The position numbers and the translations under genes were made by a program. From Neoscytalidium dimidiatum (lineage: Eukaryota > Ascomycota > Dothideomycetes > Botryosphaeriales > Botryosphaeriaceae): a DNA stretch of 64,000 nt. Where the stretch lies: the NCBI GenBank assembly GCA_037367355.1, contig CM074701.1, positions 1,674,001 to 1,738,000 on the forward strand, read 5' to 3'. Below the pieces are notes generated by a model, which had not been told where the DNA came from, did not search any database, and saw only the letters and a list, made by a program, of their open reading frames with translations. This document shows positions 23,068 to 33,895 of this stretch, piece by piece. Position 1 is the first letter of the stretch, and the number at the start of each line of letters is the position of its first letter.

Positions 23068-23715
23068 ATGATTATTTCGCTGGATTTGCAATGTGATGAT
23101 GACAAAACTTTGTATATAAGATAAGGGAAAAAGGAGGGAAAGACACGAAAGGAATAGTCAAAGAGGTAAAAGTAACGAAGTAGGAGAAGATGTGCGTAGA
23201 AGGAATGAAAAGAATAATTATGGACATAAAGCCCTCTACGATGTCGGTGTGGGCGTCGATATCACCCGAAGCATGCACGCTCACGATCACTCGCTATACG
23301 CACTTAATCCTGGTACCAGCAGCATGATGTCCGCTCTCAATCAAATATACAGCAGCTCGATCGCTTGCTGTTCTGGTGGGTCAAACTTTCAGCGGACCAT
23401 GTGGCGTCCCACCAGTGACAGCAGCCTTCGCCCTATCATGAAGCGGGCGAAAAAATAGCCGCATTATCGACGCGAAGCCGATTAGCCGACCGCCAAAGCA
23501 TCATCACCTTCATTGCATGCCCGATGTCGCAACCGCACCGCGTCCATCGCGCATTAGCATGTTTCGTCCCATTTTGATAAAACCATCGCCTCCCCTTCAT
23601 CAAATACTGACTCTTACTTCGCAACCATGACCTGCGGAGTTACCTTCGGCGCAAGCTCCCGCTGCTGCTCGACGACCGAAGAAGCATCGAGCAGAAGACA
23701 AGAGCTAAGGAGAAG
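23068..23715. other. Intergenic region
   Basis: Three-prime region of the esterase and upstream region of the Rch1-like gene. Purine-rich A/G stretch at 23100-23220. No gene recognised. Confidence 0.4.
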
Positions 23716-25094
23716 ATGAAGACCCCAAGATCAGGAGGAGCAGGCCACCGCCCAGCCATCACAGCCACGACGGCTGCAAGCCGCGAAGGCGCAGAACCCT
23801 CGGACACGCGCTCCACCTCCAAACCTGCACACCCGGCCCTCTCGCACCTCAAGAAAGCGGCCAGGTTCGTGCTCGGCCAATGGATGGTCGTCGGCATCGG
23901 CGTCGTCTGCGCGCTGGCCTACGCCTTCCCGTCCGTCGCCGCGCACGGCGGCGTCATCCGCTCCGAGTACAGCATCCTGTACGGCGCCGTCGCCCTCATC
24001 TTCCTCACCTCCGGCCTCGGCGTCCCCGGCGCGAAGCTGCTCGTGCACGCCGCCAACTGGCGCCTGCACCTGCTCGTCCAGGGCGCGTCGTTCGCTCTGT
24101 GCCCAGTGACCATGTACGCGTTCGTACGCGCAATCGATGCTGGCGATGTGGCCGGCAAGATCGACAGGGTCGTGATAGTCGGCTTCCTGCTGACGGCGTG
24201 CATCCCCACGACGATCGCGTCGAATGTGGTCATGACGAGGGCAGCCGACGGGGACGAGGCGGCGGCGCTGGTCGAGGTGTTGCTGGGCAATGTCGTGGGC
24301 CCGGTGATTTCGCCTGCATTTACGGTCGCGTTGGTGCCCAAGTCGGAGAGGTTTGCGATGTTCAAGAATGTGAGCGGGGATTTGAGCGAGATGTACAAGA
24401 ATGTTTTCAAGCTACTGGGGCTGAGCGTGTACTTGCCGCTGGCGGTGGGGCAATTGGTGAGGTGGAAGTGGCCCGACATGACTCTGCGAGCAATGCAGAA
24501 ATGGCGTTTGAACAAGCTTGGGACGTTTTGTTTGCTTCTGCTGATATGGTGGGTGCTCGTCCTCTACAATAATGAAGCTATGTATCTGCATACACTTGCT
24601 GATAGCAGTTTCGCAGGTCATCATTCTCCTCCTGCTTCGAGACATCGACATTGCAAGAGCTTTCCACGGAGACCGTTGTCTTGGTTGTCTTCTTCAACAT
24701 AGGGATTTACCTCTTCTGGACCATCATTTGCTTTTCCTTTGCCCGTGTCCCAGACTCTGTCGGTCACTACACCAAAGGCATCATCAGGCGCTTTGACAAA
24801 CCAGAGACGATTGCAATTTGCTTCTGCGGTCCAGCGAAAACTGCAGCTTTAGGCATTCCACTTGTCTACGGCATGTGGGCTGAGTTCTCGACGGAGGTAA
24901 AGGCGAAGATATCCATTCCTGTTATCCTGTATACGACTGAACAAGTGTTCTGCGCGCATTTTCTGGTCCATGCATTCAAGAGATGGGCAAGGAGGGAGAA
25001 GATAAGGGACGACGGTGTTATGATTGAAGCGGAGAGTGGACCAGAGATGGCGCATACACGACCAACAATGACAGGAGAGGGCTTGAGAGAGTGA
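23716..25094 (+). CDS. Rch1/SLC10A7-like membrane transporter (SBF-like family)
   Basis: Exons 23716-24548 and 24617-25094 give 436 residues. The family (SBF-like CPA transporters, yeast Rch1 and human SLC10A7) has ten membrane helices; Rch1 acts at the plasma membrane as a negative regulator of calcium uptake. Visible are about ten hydrophobic segments, the ACIPTTIASNVVMTRAADGD-like region with its conserved P-T-T-x-x-S-N core, GNVVGP, and near the C-terminus CFCGPAKTAALGIPL, all characteristic. The N-terminal ~45 residues and the C-terminal ~40 are hydrophilic and cytosolic. The 68-base intron has donor GTGGGT, branch CTGAT and acceptor TTCGCAG and splits a Trp codon. Start is the first ATG in frame; the first 45 residues are poorly conserved so the start is less certain. 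Confidence 0.88.
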
Positions 25095-25772
25095 TCAACT
25101 TCCGATGTCTTGACACCGGAGAGTCGATGGGGCTCGGCCCGGGCCATGGCAAGCGAAGCCTTTTTTGAGACTGTTACATCTCTTTGGCTGCGTTACCCTT
25201 CGCCTACCACTTCTTGCCTTAGACATTCCTGGAAATGTAGAAACGGAAAGTGTGCATTTCAACTTCAAGCGAGGAACTGCTGCGTACAAAAGGAAAAGAA
25301 GAGTTTAGATTTCCAAGTGCCTGTTGGATTCGAGTGCGGTTGAGCTACACAGTGAGTGACTGTGGACGAGACTTGAATGCGCGTGAAAGTCTTAGAGTTA
25401 ACGTACAGCTAAGTCTTGCCGCCGAAAGCTAGCCTGATACGCTTTCTCCAAGGGACGATGACACTTAGAGCCTTCATTTTGATACTGTGCGGTTGGACAC
25501 CCCAATCCTAAAGATTGGTCATCTTGGAGCTAACGGTCGGCTATGATAGCCCTCTTTTACGTTATTCTCAAGCCTTTGCCGAGCTTCCGTGCGCTTCTCT
25601 AGCCGTGGTCGGCGACTACAGCATAACACGCTTATCCACAGCTTCCAAGCTTAGTCATGGGTGCCCGGGGATATCACATCATTCAGGAATGGTGTGCCTG
25701 ATATAAATGAGCTATCTGGCACCAACTTGAGCCGACCAAATCCTGCAGACCACACAAATACCGGCCCCCAAT
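25095..25772. other. Intergenic region
   Basis: Upstream of the methyltransferase gene. No recognisable coding sequence, repeat or RNA gene. Confidence 0.4.
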
Positions 25773-26735
25773 ATGTCCCAACCCCCAATCAAAGAGAAGC
25801 TGCTGCACGCATTTGTGCCAGCTCATTTGATCGCTCTGGGAATTTACCGTTCGTCCTCTACAAGACTGCATCTACTATCTCCAGCACAATCCGAGCTAAT
25901 GTACGCCAACGCAAAGAATACATCTTGGAGATCCACGACATCCTCTTCGTCCAACATGAGCCCGGCATTCTCGTCCAGTTCTCCAAGCTACGAGACCGCG
26001 CCTTCTCGCGCTTCTGGATAGCCTACGGTGAACAACACCCACCGGTGAGCTTACGGTGGACAAGCAGCTGACAGGTAGTGAATCCGCGCAGGCGAATCCA
26101 TGGCGGAGATGATGCCGGACGAGACCGTGGACCTGCTCCGCAGCGTCCGCGGCACCGTCCTCGAAGTCGGCCCCGGCAGCGGCGAGCAGGCCGTGCACTT
26201 CGACGCGTCCCGGATCGCGCACGTGTACGGCGTGGAGCCGGCGGGGACGCTGCACGGCAAGCTGCGCGCCAAGGTCAAGCGCGCGGGCCTGGAGGACAAG
26301 TACACGGTGCTGGGCTGCGGCGCGCAGCCCGAGAGCCTCGTGCCCGCGCTCGCGGGCGCGGGCCTGTTCGAGCACGGCGCCGCGGCCGTTTTCGACGAGA
26401 TCTGCTGCATCAGGGTGCTGTGCGGCGTCCCGCGGCCGGAGGAGACGGTGCAGGGGCTGTACAGGCTGCTGAAGCCCGGCGGCAGGCTCGTTGTTCTCGA
26501 GCATGTTGCGAACGCATGGCGACAGGAGGGCGGGAGCGTGGTTTCGAGGCTTATGCAGGCTGTTTACCGCTTGGCAGGGTGGAACGTGTTCCTTGGGTGC
26601 AATATTGACAGGCACACGAAGGAGATCCTGCTGAATGCGGGTGGGAAGGATGGGTGGTCGGAGGTCAAGCTGACTGTTCTGAAGGCTTGGAGCGTGCTGC
26701 CGCACTGTACAGGGTATCTGGTGAAGAGGGAATAA
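25773..26735 (+). CDS. SAM-dependent methyltransferase, METTL7-like
   Basis: My model has exons 25773-25848, 25917-26027 and 26092-26735, giving 276 residues. A hydrophobic N-terminal segment (AFVPAHLIALGIY) suggests membrane anchoring, followed by a linker with FSKLRDRAFSRFWIAYG and a class I methyltransferase fold. Motif I is VLEVGPGSGEQ, the acidic end of strand 2 is VYGVEP, and later LYRLLKPGGRLVVLEHV is the typical post-III region of Methyltransf_11 proteins. The intron at 26028-26091 is secure. The first intron (25849-25916, donor GTTCGT, branch CTAAT) is a best guess; other joins of the first exon are possible. The third exon is very GC-rich. Substrate unknown; METTL7 proteins act on small thiols or lipids-associated substrates at lipid droplets or ER. 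Confidence 0.75.
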
Positions 26736-28192
26736 GCGCAGTTGGGTTCCAGGAACGCAGTGGTGTTTTTGGGCGGTGGTATCACAGACGAGAAGACGTG
26801 TCCCACGGTGGGGCTCGAGGCTAGGCGGTATATCACTTGGCTGCACCAGCTTGACGTATCTTTTGTGGCACGGGCGCGCCCAGGGAGTTGCACAGTACAG
26901 GAGGAGGTGGTGGCATAGTGGGTATGCAGGTGCAGATCTCTTGGGGCCATGTACCCGCCGAGCACGCTATGCGCGGACGCTAGATCTTGGGCAATTGTTG
27001 CGCCAGAGCTGCTGGCGGGGGGTCGCAATTCGGAGAGACACATGCGGAGACTGTACTGGTAGACTACTGAATTACATACTCAACGTGAACGAGAGAAAGG
27101 CCGGAGAGCCGTACGACCGAGCAGAGGCAGCAGTTGCGCGTGAAAGGATCGTCCGGGCCAACCGTTTAGTTGCATATGCGGCCCGTCATGCGTGGCCTGC
27201 TCTCTCTCTTCAACAATGTCGGATTTTGCTGCGCGGCATTTTCCTGCGGGTTTCTGCAGTGTGCGGGACGAAAGGCCGCTGCGCGCATGCTCGCTTTCCT
27301 TGTTGAAGCCTCAGGCTCGGGCTAATTTTGCAGCGAGTCCTCAAGCGAAGTTTGTGAAATTTGGAGGCGTGCAGAGAGGAAGGAAATATTCGGGAGGGCC
27401 AGCACGCGGCTAGCTACCGTTTCCGTCCTTCTCCCTCGACCCGAAGGCACCCGGCCAGCCATTGGATGCCGAGGGAAGGAGACTGCGCAGGAGCCTGCTG
27501 TTGCGCCGCAAACATGCAGCGGTGCCAGCACGAGCGAGTGCGCTGCTCCGGCGACCCAGAGGCCCAGAGGTCCAGAGGCCCAGCGGGCGCACCCAGCGGC
27601 CGGCGTCCAGACGGGCAGATGTCATGCTGCATGGCGGCTTAAGCGTCAGGCGGGCGCGGCGGGTTAAGCAACGGGAGCAGGCTGGGCACGTGAAGGACGT
27701 GACGGTGTTGGTGGACGGTTGGCTTGGGGCGGCTAAGGCGGGGAAGGCATGCGGGCAGACGGGAGCGACGTCTGGGGTGCTGGCGCGCACTTGCACTGCG
27801 CTTCCATCACTCGCCTCGGCGGAGTCCCAAAGCTCCAGGAAACGCAGCCGATGACTCCCCCCCACCGGCCCTCAGTGCCTCCCCAATTCCCAGGCTCCTG
27901 AACAACGCACTCGCTGAGCCTCCAGGTCCATCGCTGCGCCGTGCTTGCGCCCCTGCGTCCTCCAGCACCACGCCGCCCCGCCGCTGTGCAGACCGGTCCT
28001 GCTGTGCGCCGCAACCTCGGTCCTTCGCCGAGCTCCTGGTCGCGGGCCTCCAGAGCGCGGACAGTCACCAGTCACCACCACCACCACCACCACCACCACC
28101 ACCACCGCTGCCCCACGAGTCCACCCTGGAGCACCACGTTTTCGCATTGAGCCTCCATCCGCGCGCTGCGAGGCCGCGCAGCTCCCCCGATC
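26736..28192. other. Long intergenic region upstream of the dehydrogenase kinase gene
   Basis: About 1.45 kb of GC-rich sequence. Several 100-170 codon open frames overlap on both strands with biased Arg/Ala/Pro/Ser composition, which I read as chance frames. It ends in the leader of the kinase gene, including a CAC-triplet tract. Confidence 0.4.
28073..28106 (+). repeat. (CAC)n microsatellite in the kinase leader
   Basis: About 11 CAC units roughly 90 bases before the start codon of the dehydrogenase kinase. Probably transcribed in the 5' UTR, not translated. Confidence 0.85.
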
Positions 28193-29764
28193 ATGAGTTG
28201 GAAGAAGACGGCTGAGCTCATGAACACCATCCGGCACTATGCTGGCTTCCCCGCCACCGGCGTTAGCTTGCGCCAGATGGTCCAGTTCGGCGAGCGCCCT
28301 TCAACTGGTATGCAGACATCTCTCGTTGCGGCATTTGCTTGCTATCCTGACAGTCCGCCCCCTCAGGCACGCTGTTCCGCGCCTCCCAGTTCCTCTCCGA
28401 AGAGCTGCCAATCCGCCTCGCCCACCGCGTGCAAGAGCTTGAGGAGCTACCCGATGGCTTGAATGAGATGCCCTCCATCAAGAGGGTGCAGGATTGGTAC
28501 GCTCAGTCCTTCGAGGTACGTATCGACAATTTCTCTCATGACTCCACCAATCTCGGTCCTTCTGACGTTGGTCGTCTGACAGGAACTGGTCACCCTCCCC
28601 CGGCCGAAACTATCACAAGAAGTCCGCGAACGCCTCTTAAAGCCTGCGAAGAAGGCTGGAAAGGAGTCGAGAATACTGAGCCAGACCACCCAAAACCCGA
28701 GCATCACCAAGGGCCAATATCGCTCCGAGCCTCACAAAAATGACGAGAACGGCAATGGAAACGGCCCAGGCAAGGTGGCTTCGGCGAAGAGGTACTACGT
28801 CGCCGCGGATGACGGACAGGAATGGCCTCCCGAGCTGAACCAGTACAACATTAAATTCGCTCAGACGCTGGAGAGGATCAAGCGGCGCCATGACAGCGTT
28901 GTTACAACAGTGGGTGCGTTGGGAGGCTAGTCGCCGCGGGTGGTGCTTGGCTGACACGTGAAAAAGCCCAGGGCATTCTCGAATGGAAGCGGAAACAACA
29001 ACGGATGCAGATCGACCACAACATCCAGGCCTTCCTCGACCGATTTTACATGTCGCGTATCGGCATACGTATGCTTATTGGTCAGCACATCGCGCTCACG
29101 GATCAACGGCAAAGGGGTGACCCTAATTACGTTGGCATCATCTGCACCAAGACGAACGTACGGGATCTGGCCATGGAGGCCATTGAGAACGCGCGGTTCG
29201 TTTGCGAAGACCATTACGGCCTCTTCGACGCCCCGAAGATTCAGCTCATCTGCGATCCGAACATTCACTTTATGTACGTTCCGGGTCACTTGTCGCACAT
29301 GCTTTTCGAAACCTTGAAGAACTCCCTGCGTGCGGTCGTTGAGAGACACGGCCAGGACAAGGAGGAATTCCCGGTGACGAAAGTCATCGTGGCAGAGGGT
29401 AAGGAGGACATCACGATCAAGATCTCCGACGAAGGAGGTGGAATTCCTCGAAGCGCGATCCCGCTTGTCTGGACGTACATGTACACGACGGTGGATCAGA
29501 CTCCCAACCTAGATCCAGACTTCAACAAGAGCGACTTCAAGGCGCCAATGGCTGGCTTTGGATACGGGTTGCCCATCAGTAGATTGTACGCACGGTACTT
29601 CGGTGGCGATCTGAAGCTGATCAGTATGGAGGGGTGAGTTTCAGATGCCCAGAACAGAGTTCGGACAAGGCCCCAACTGACATGGATTGTGATTACTCAG
29701 ATACGGGACGGATGTCTACCTCCACCTCAACAGGCTGTCATCGTCATCGGAACCTCTGCAATGA
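28193..29764 (+). CDS. Mitochondrial pyruvate (branched-chain) dehydrogenase kinase
   Basis: Five exons (28193-28307, 28367-28515, 28583-28913, 28967-29633, 29701-29764) join to 441 residues. These GHKL-fold protein kinases phosphorylate and inactivate the E1 subunit of pyruvate or branched-chain 2-oxoacid dehydrogenase in the matrix. The N-terminal helical bundle (BCDHK_Adom3, about 10-230) has the expected SVxLRQM-like VSLRQMVQFG and PIRLAHRVQELEELP. The C-terminal ATPase domain has the N box HMLFETLKNSLRAV, the G1 box DEGGGIP and the G2 box GFGYGLPISRLYARYFGG. An insert of ~40 charged residues (around 100-140, Lys/Asn/Gly rich) extends the N-domain. The C-terminus is short, ending SSSSEPLQ. 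Paralogues differ mainly in substrate, so pyruvate versus branched-chain specificity is left open. No long presequence is visible. Confidence 0.92.
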
Positions 29765-31037
29765 CAATTGCCAGTCATGAGGAGAGATTGGGAAAGTAGC
29801 GCGCGCGGAAGCACTAGAAACCAGAAAACCATCCTCCAAGGATTGACGCGGCAGTCGGGACAATCGATCAGCGCGAAGAGCCAAGCCATCACGATGGCAA
29901 GCCGTGTGAAGCGCCTCAAGATGGACAATACCATGAATTGGGAAGTCAGCGAGAGGCGACAGGTTGGCGATGCCGAGAGCATGGTCAACGAAGGTCTGAA
30001 AGCGGCCTGGTGGCGGAATGTTGGGATTGAAGAAGGCGTGTAAGATGGGGAAGTTGTAAAGGGATACATGGGTCTGTCTTTCAACGGCATTGATAAGACA
30101 GGAAGAGCGGTAGAGGCTGGATTGCCAGACTGCTGCGGCATTGATTTTCGTTTTGCCTTTTCCTCGCTCTTTGGCTTGTGCGCGGTGTACATTTTTCATG
30201 ACGGTGGGTTACTTTGTGCATATGGGATGGCGATGGGTCACAGGCTTGCGAACTTGGGTTGGGTAATGTTTCTCCATTCGATGGGCCTGGATGGCTCTTG
30301 ACATCTGCAGGGTAGGGATCAAAAAGAATGTCAGGTCATACAAATGCGCGCACTCCCTGCTAGCTGGGGCACCCAATGACGTTTGAGCTTACCGATCCGG
30401 ACAGTCGCACATGTGTTCTTGGGAGTTAGATTCCGGCAAGATTACGGAGCATTCAGCAAGATGAACGATCGTACAAAATTAGTTGAGAAGGCTGTGATGA
30501 TGGTCATGACAGGGCCTCCCAACACGCACATGCTGCCCACCACTCGCCAATGGTCCCAAGTCAGGGTCTCCTCAGTCTGACGTTTCTGGCGCACATAGCA
30601 CCGTTTCGTCCGTTTCTCGAACCCGGTTCCCTCCCGCTCAATGGTCACACAGCCTTGTGCGACACATGCCTACGCCATGGTCTTCCCTGTTTCGGGATTC
30701 CACCGCGGTGACATCATCGGCTTGCGCCGGCGCCGTCCTCCCCCCCAGCCATCCCACACGACAGGACGGGGACGCGGGAGTTGACGCAACGCCCCATTTT
30801 CCAACAGGGCTAGCATCCATGTCGGTTCTTGGATATTTTAGACCCGCGCGGGTCGTCCTCGAGTTTCTTCTAGGCTTAAAGGTCTCTCTCAATCTGCCTA
30901 AATCTCACCTGCTTAAAATCTCACCTGCTAGGAAACTCTGCGGGAGTTGCGTCTTTCAAAAGTCCTTGCCGAAAGACCTATACAACCTACACCCGCGCTT
31001 TTCCACTATAATTAAAAAAAAAAACCCCCCCGCCAAA
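29765..31037. other. Intergenic region
   Basis: Contains the kinase 3' UTR and the upstream region of the repeat protein. Two overlapping minus-strand frames of about 150 codons (29716-30199) run antisense to the kinase 3' end and lack any domain. An A/C-rich leader (31010-31037) precedes the next ATG. Confidence 0.4.
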
Positions 31038-31502
31038 ATGTCGAACCCGAACAACTCGCATGAGGACCCTGGAAACCAGCCTAGCGGTATGTCTAATAAC
31101 CACCCAGTCCCTCCCGCGCATTGGCAGGACCCTCTTTCCCAACACACGCCCATCCCAAGACACGCATCCTCCACCACCACAAAGCCACCTCGACCTAGAG
31201 GCTCCCGTCTGACAAGGGCCATCGCAGGCGTCCTCTCCAAAGGCCTCGATCCCGTCGGCAGCGGCCTGGGCAAGGTCCTCTCGCCCGTCGGCGCCGTCGT
31301 CGGCACCGTGACGCAGCCCGTCACCGGCATCGTCGGCGGCGTCACCAAGCCGGTCCTCGACCCGGTCGCGGGCGAGAAGCAGGATCGCTCGCAGATCCTC
31401 GGCGGCGACAAGCGCGCCGAGGACTTCGGCAAGCAGGCCCAGAAGGACAAGGAGCCCTTCGGCGGGAAGGAGCAGACGGGCCAGAATCCTCTGGGGTTGT
31501 GA
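31038..31502 (+). CDS. Small protein with 11-residue PV/G repeats, function unknown
   Basis: Single exon of 154 residues starting at an ATG in the good context GCCAAAATGTC. The first ~55 residues are polar and rich in Pro, Asn, His and Ser. Residues about 70-113 form four consecutive 11-residue units with the pattern x-x-P-V-x-x-x-x-G-x-V (LDPVGSGLGKV, LSPVGAVVGTV, TQPVTGIVGGV, then a diverging TKPVLDPVAGE). The tail is charged (Lys, Asp, Glu, Gln, Gly). There is no signal peptide or true membrane helix. The composition recalls stress-related disordered proteins, but I do not recognise the family. The frame is open upstream of this ATG without a good start. Its 3' end converges with the P450 reductase gene across about 200 bases. 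Confidence 0.65.
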   Translation: MSNPNNSHEDPGNQPSGMSNNHPVPPAHWQDPLSQHTPIPRHASSTTTKPPRPRGSRLTRAIAGVLSKGLDPVGSGLGKVLSPVGAVVGTVTQPVTGIVGGVTKPVLDPVAGEKQDRSQILGGDKRAEDFGKQAQKDKEPFGGKEQTGQNPLGL

Positions 31503-31711
31503 GCCTTGATGTCATGACTGGGCAGAGAGAGGGGGAGTTTTTTTTTTTTTTTTCTTTTTGAATGTACATCTATACGGACTTATCGACGGTTTGAGAGCTG
31601 TCTAATGAGAAAATGAATTCTTGCGGTTGAGGAAGGACGCCGCATCATCGAGACAGTGAAGAAGTCTAAACGAAGAAGACATGCAACGGTGTGTGTGCAA
31701 AGAGGCAGACA

Positions 31712-33895
31712 TCAGCCCCAAACGTCCTCCAACCACTTCCCCCTCCTCTTCAACCCCTCGCTCCACTCCCTCACCTCCGCGTCGCCCCACCCTTCCCGCC
31801 TGCCCATCCCCTCGCCCACCCTCTTCCCCACCTCCCTCGCCATGCTCGCCCTCCCACAAACGTAGAAATTCGCTCCCTCGTCCAACAGCCCCAACACGCC
31901 CTCCATCCGCTCCTCCACCCGATCCTGCACGTACACCTTCTTCTTCTTCTTCTTCTTCTTCTCCTCCTTCTTCTTCCCCTGCCCATCCTCCCGGGAATAT
32001 GCCATCGCAATCTCCAGCTTCCCGCCCAGCTCGCGCCGCCACCCGTCCAGCTCGTCGGCGTAGATGTCGTCCTCGCCCGCGCGCCGGCACCCGAAGAACA
32101 GCACCATGCGGCCGACGTCGCGGCCCATGCCGGCCATGCGCGCCCGCTCGGCCACGAAGCCGCGGAAGGGCGCCAGCCCGGTCCCCGCGGCGACCATGAC
32201 GAGCGGGGTGGAGGGCGCGACAGGGAGCTTGAACTTGGACTTGTGGACGTGCGCGTAGAGCTTGTCGCTGGTGAGGAGGGAGGAGGGCCCGGCGAGGTCG
32301 TAGGTCGCGGTGAGGTTGGGGTGCGGGGTCGCTGCGGTGCCTGAGGGGGAGGAGAGGGCGTGGGAGTGCGCGAGGAGGTAGTTGGAGGCGAGGCCCGGGA
32401 TGGTGGTCGGCGGGTCGGAGGCGGGCAGGGGCGTGGTGGAGACGAGCGCGGTGATGGAGGGGTGGCGCGGGGAGATGACGGAGGAGGAAGAGATGCTGTA
32501 GTATCGCGGCTGCAGGCGCGGGAGGGTCTCGATCAGGTAGGAGAGCGGGAGCGAGCTCCACGGCGTGTTGGGCGCGGCGAGCGCGAGGAGCCGTCCGATG
32601 TTGAGGTGCGTGCGCGCGAGGTAGGCCGAGTAGGCGGCTTTGTCCTTGCCTAGGCTGAGGAGGAAGCACTTGGCTTCGGGCGTCGGTGCGAAGGGCGAGA
32701 GCGAGAGGATGGTGTCGCGCGAGACGGGCGCGCAGATCTCGAGGTAGTAGCGGAAGAGGGCGGAGGCGGTGGTCGGCGTCGGAACCTTGACCTTGAGGGT
32801 CGGGTCCAGGGACTTGATCGAGATGGGCACGTCGCGCCGGGAGGAGAGACCGAGAGCTGAGAGGAGCGTCTCAACTTCTCCGTCGGGGTTGGTGGGCCAG
32901 ACGGCGAGGTGGTCGCCCGTCTTGTACTTCATCTCGGGGTGGTTGGACAGATCGAGTTCCAGATGTACGCAGTTGCGATCTTTGGCGCGGAAGAGCTCAC
33001 GCGGATTTTGGATCTTGAGAGCCTTGATGGGAGAACAGGCTGCTGCTGCCTTGGGATTGTCCCTCGGGTGGACTGGCTCACCATGATGGAGGTCAATCGG
33101 CTCGAGCGACTCGTCCTCAACGGTGGAGAGAGTGGGCTCGTACTTGATCTCACGCTCCTCAAAGTTGAGCTCGTTCTTGAAGACATTGAACAGCTCGTCC
33201 TTCCAGGTCATGAAGTCCTCCTCGGTGGCACCTTCGGCATCGTCTGCCCTGCCAACGGGCAGCAGGGGCCGGGCGCCAAATTGGTCAAGCTTCTCAACAA
33301 CGACGTCGATGACCCGATTGTAGTACTTGTAGTTGCTGTTCCCGAGACCAAACGCGAAGTAGCGCAAGTTCTTTAGTGAGATGTCGGCGCTCTTGTGCAA
33401 CCAGTCCCAGAGACCAGCCGTGTTGTCACTGGGGTCGCCCTCTCCGAACGTAGAGCAGATGAAGATGGCCAGCTTCGGCTTGGGAATGAGCGCGATGGTC
33501 TCAGGGTCGAAGTCGGATAGATCGGCGGCCATGGCCTCGATGCCGAAGCGGAGGTGGCATTCTCTTGAGAGGCGGTTGGCGAAGCCTTCGGCAGTGCCTG
33601 ACTGGGAGCCCCAGAAGATGACCAAGTCTTTGTTGGTCTCTTCGAGCTTCTGAGCAATGTTGCGGGTCTCCTTCTTGGCGCTGAGGACACCGCCGTTCTT
33701 CAGCTGGGGCCGTTCATACCAAATATAGTTGTAAGGATCAGGCTTGTCCCAGGTGTATTCACGCAGGAGGTAGCCGGCAGAGCCAAGGGCAATGATGCCG
33801 AGGGCAGCAAGGTCGGCATATGACTGGGGTTTGGCGGCCTTCGAGAGCTCCTTCAGAGTCTCTTGAAAGGCAGGGTTCGACAGAATGTGTGCCAT
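31712..33895 (-). CDS. NADPH-cytochrome P450 reductase
   Basis: Single-exon gene of 727 residues; fungal enzymes have about 690-710. It passes electrons from NADPH through FAD and FMN to microsomal P450s, so it supports ergosterol synthesis and other P450s. Order: N-terminal anchor (about residues 29-45, LAALGIIALGSAGYLL), FMN-binding flavodoxin domain with GSQSGTAEGFANRLSRE, STFGEGDPSDN and FGLGNSNYKYYN, the FAD domain with LQPRYYSISSS and a GxxSxxL-type segment, and the NADPH domain with AAGTGLAPFRGF, FFGCRRAGEDDIYADEL and FYVCGRASMAREV. The protein ends LEDVWG, close to the VW(S/A) end of the family. Odd: a polylysine insertion (K3-E2-K8, about residues 641-653; 31937-31975) lies between the NADPH-binding AYSRED and YVQDRV segments and explains most of the extra length. 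Confidence 0.95.
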   Translation of the reverse strand: MAHILSNPAFQETLKELSKAAKPQSYADLAALGIIALGSAGYLLREYTWDKPDPYNYIWYERPQLKNGGVLSAKKETRNIAQKLEETNKDLVIFWGSQSGTAEGFANRLSRECHLRFGIEAMAADLSDFDPETIALIPKPKLAIFICSTFGEGDPSDNTAGLWDWLHKSADISLKNLRYFAFGLGNSNYKYYNRVIDVVVEKLDQFGARPLLPVGRADDAEGATEEDFMTWKDELFNVFKNELNFEEREIKYEPTLSTVEDESLEPIDLHHGEPVHPRDNPKAAAACSPIKALKIQNPRELFRAKDRNCVHLELDLSNHPEMKYKTGDHLAVWPTNPDGEVETLLSALGLSSRRDVPISIKSLDPTLKVKVPTPTTASALFRYYLEICAPVSRDTILSLSPFAPTPEAKCFLLSLGKDKAAYSAYLARTHLNIGRLLALAAPNTPWSSLPLSYLIETLPRLQPRYYSISSSSVISPRHPSITALVSTTPLPASDPPTTIPGLASNYLLAHSHALSSPSGTAATPHPNLTATYDLAGPSSLLTSDKLYAHVHKSKFKLPVAPSTPLVMVAAGTGLAPFRGFVAERARMAGMGRDVGRMVLFFGCRRAGEDDIYADELDGWRRELGGKLEIAMAYSREDGQGKKKEEKKKKKKKKVYVQDRVEERMEGVLGLLDEGANFYVCGRASMAREVGKRVGEGMGRREGWGDAEVREWSEGLKRRGKWLEDVWG

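Noticed and set aside
26776..27865. Several 130-176 codon frames on both strands
   Set aside because: GC-rich sequence opens chance frames; none has a domain, and they overlap in antisense.
29716..30199. Two overlapping ~150-codon minus-strand frames antisense to the kinase 3' end
   Set aside because: They overlap each other in different frames and neither shows a family pattern.
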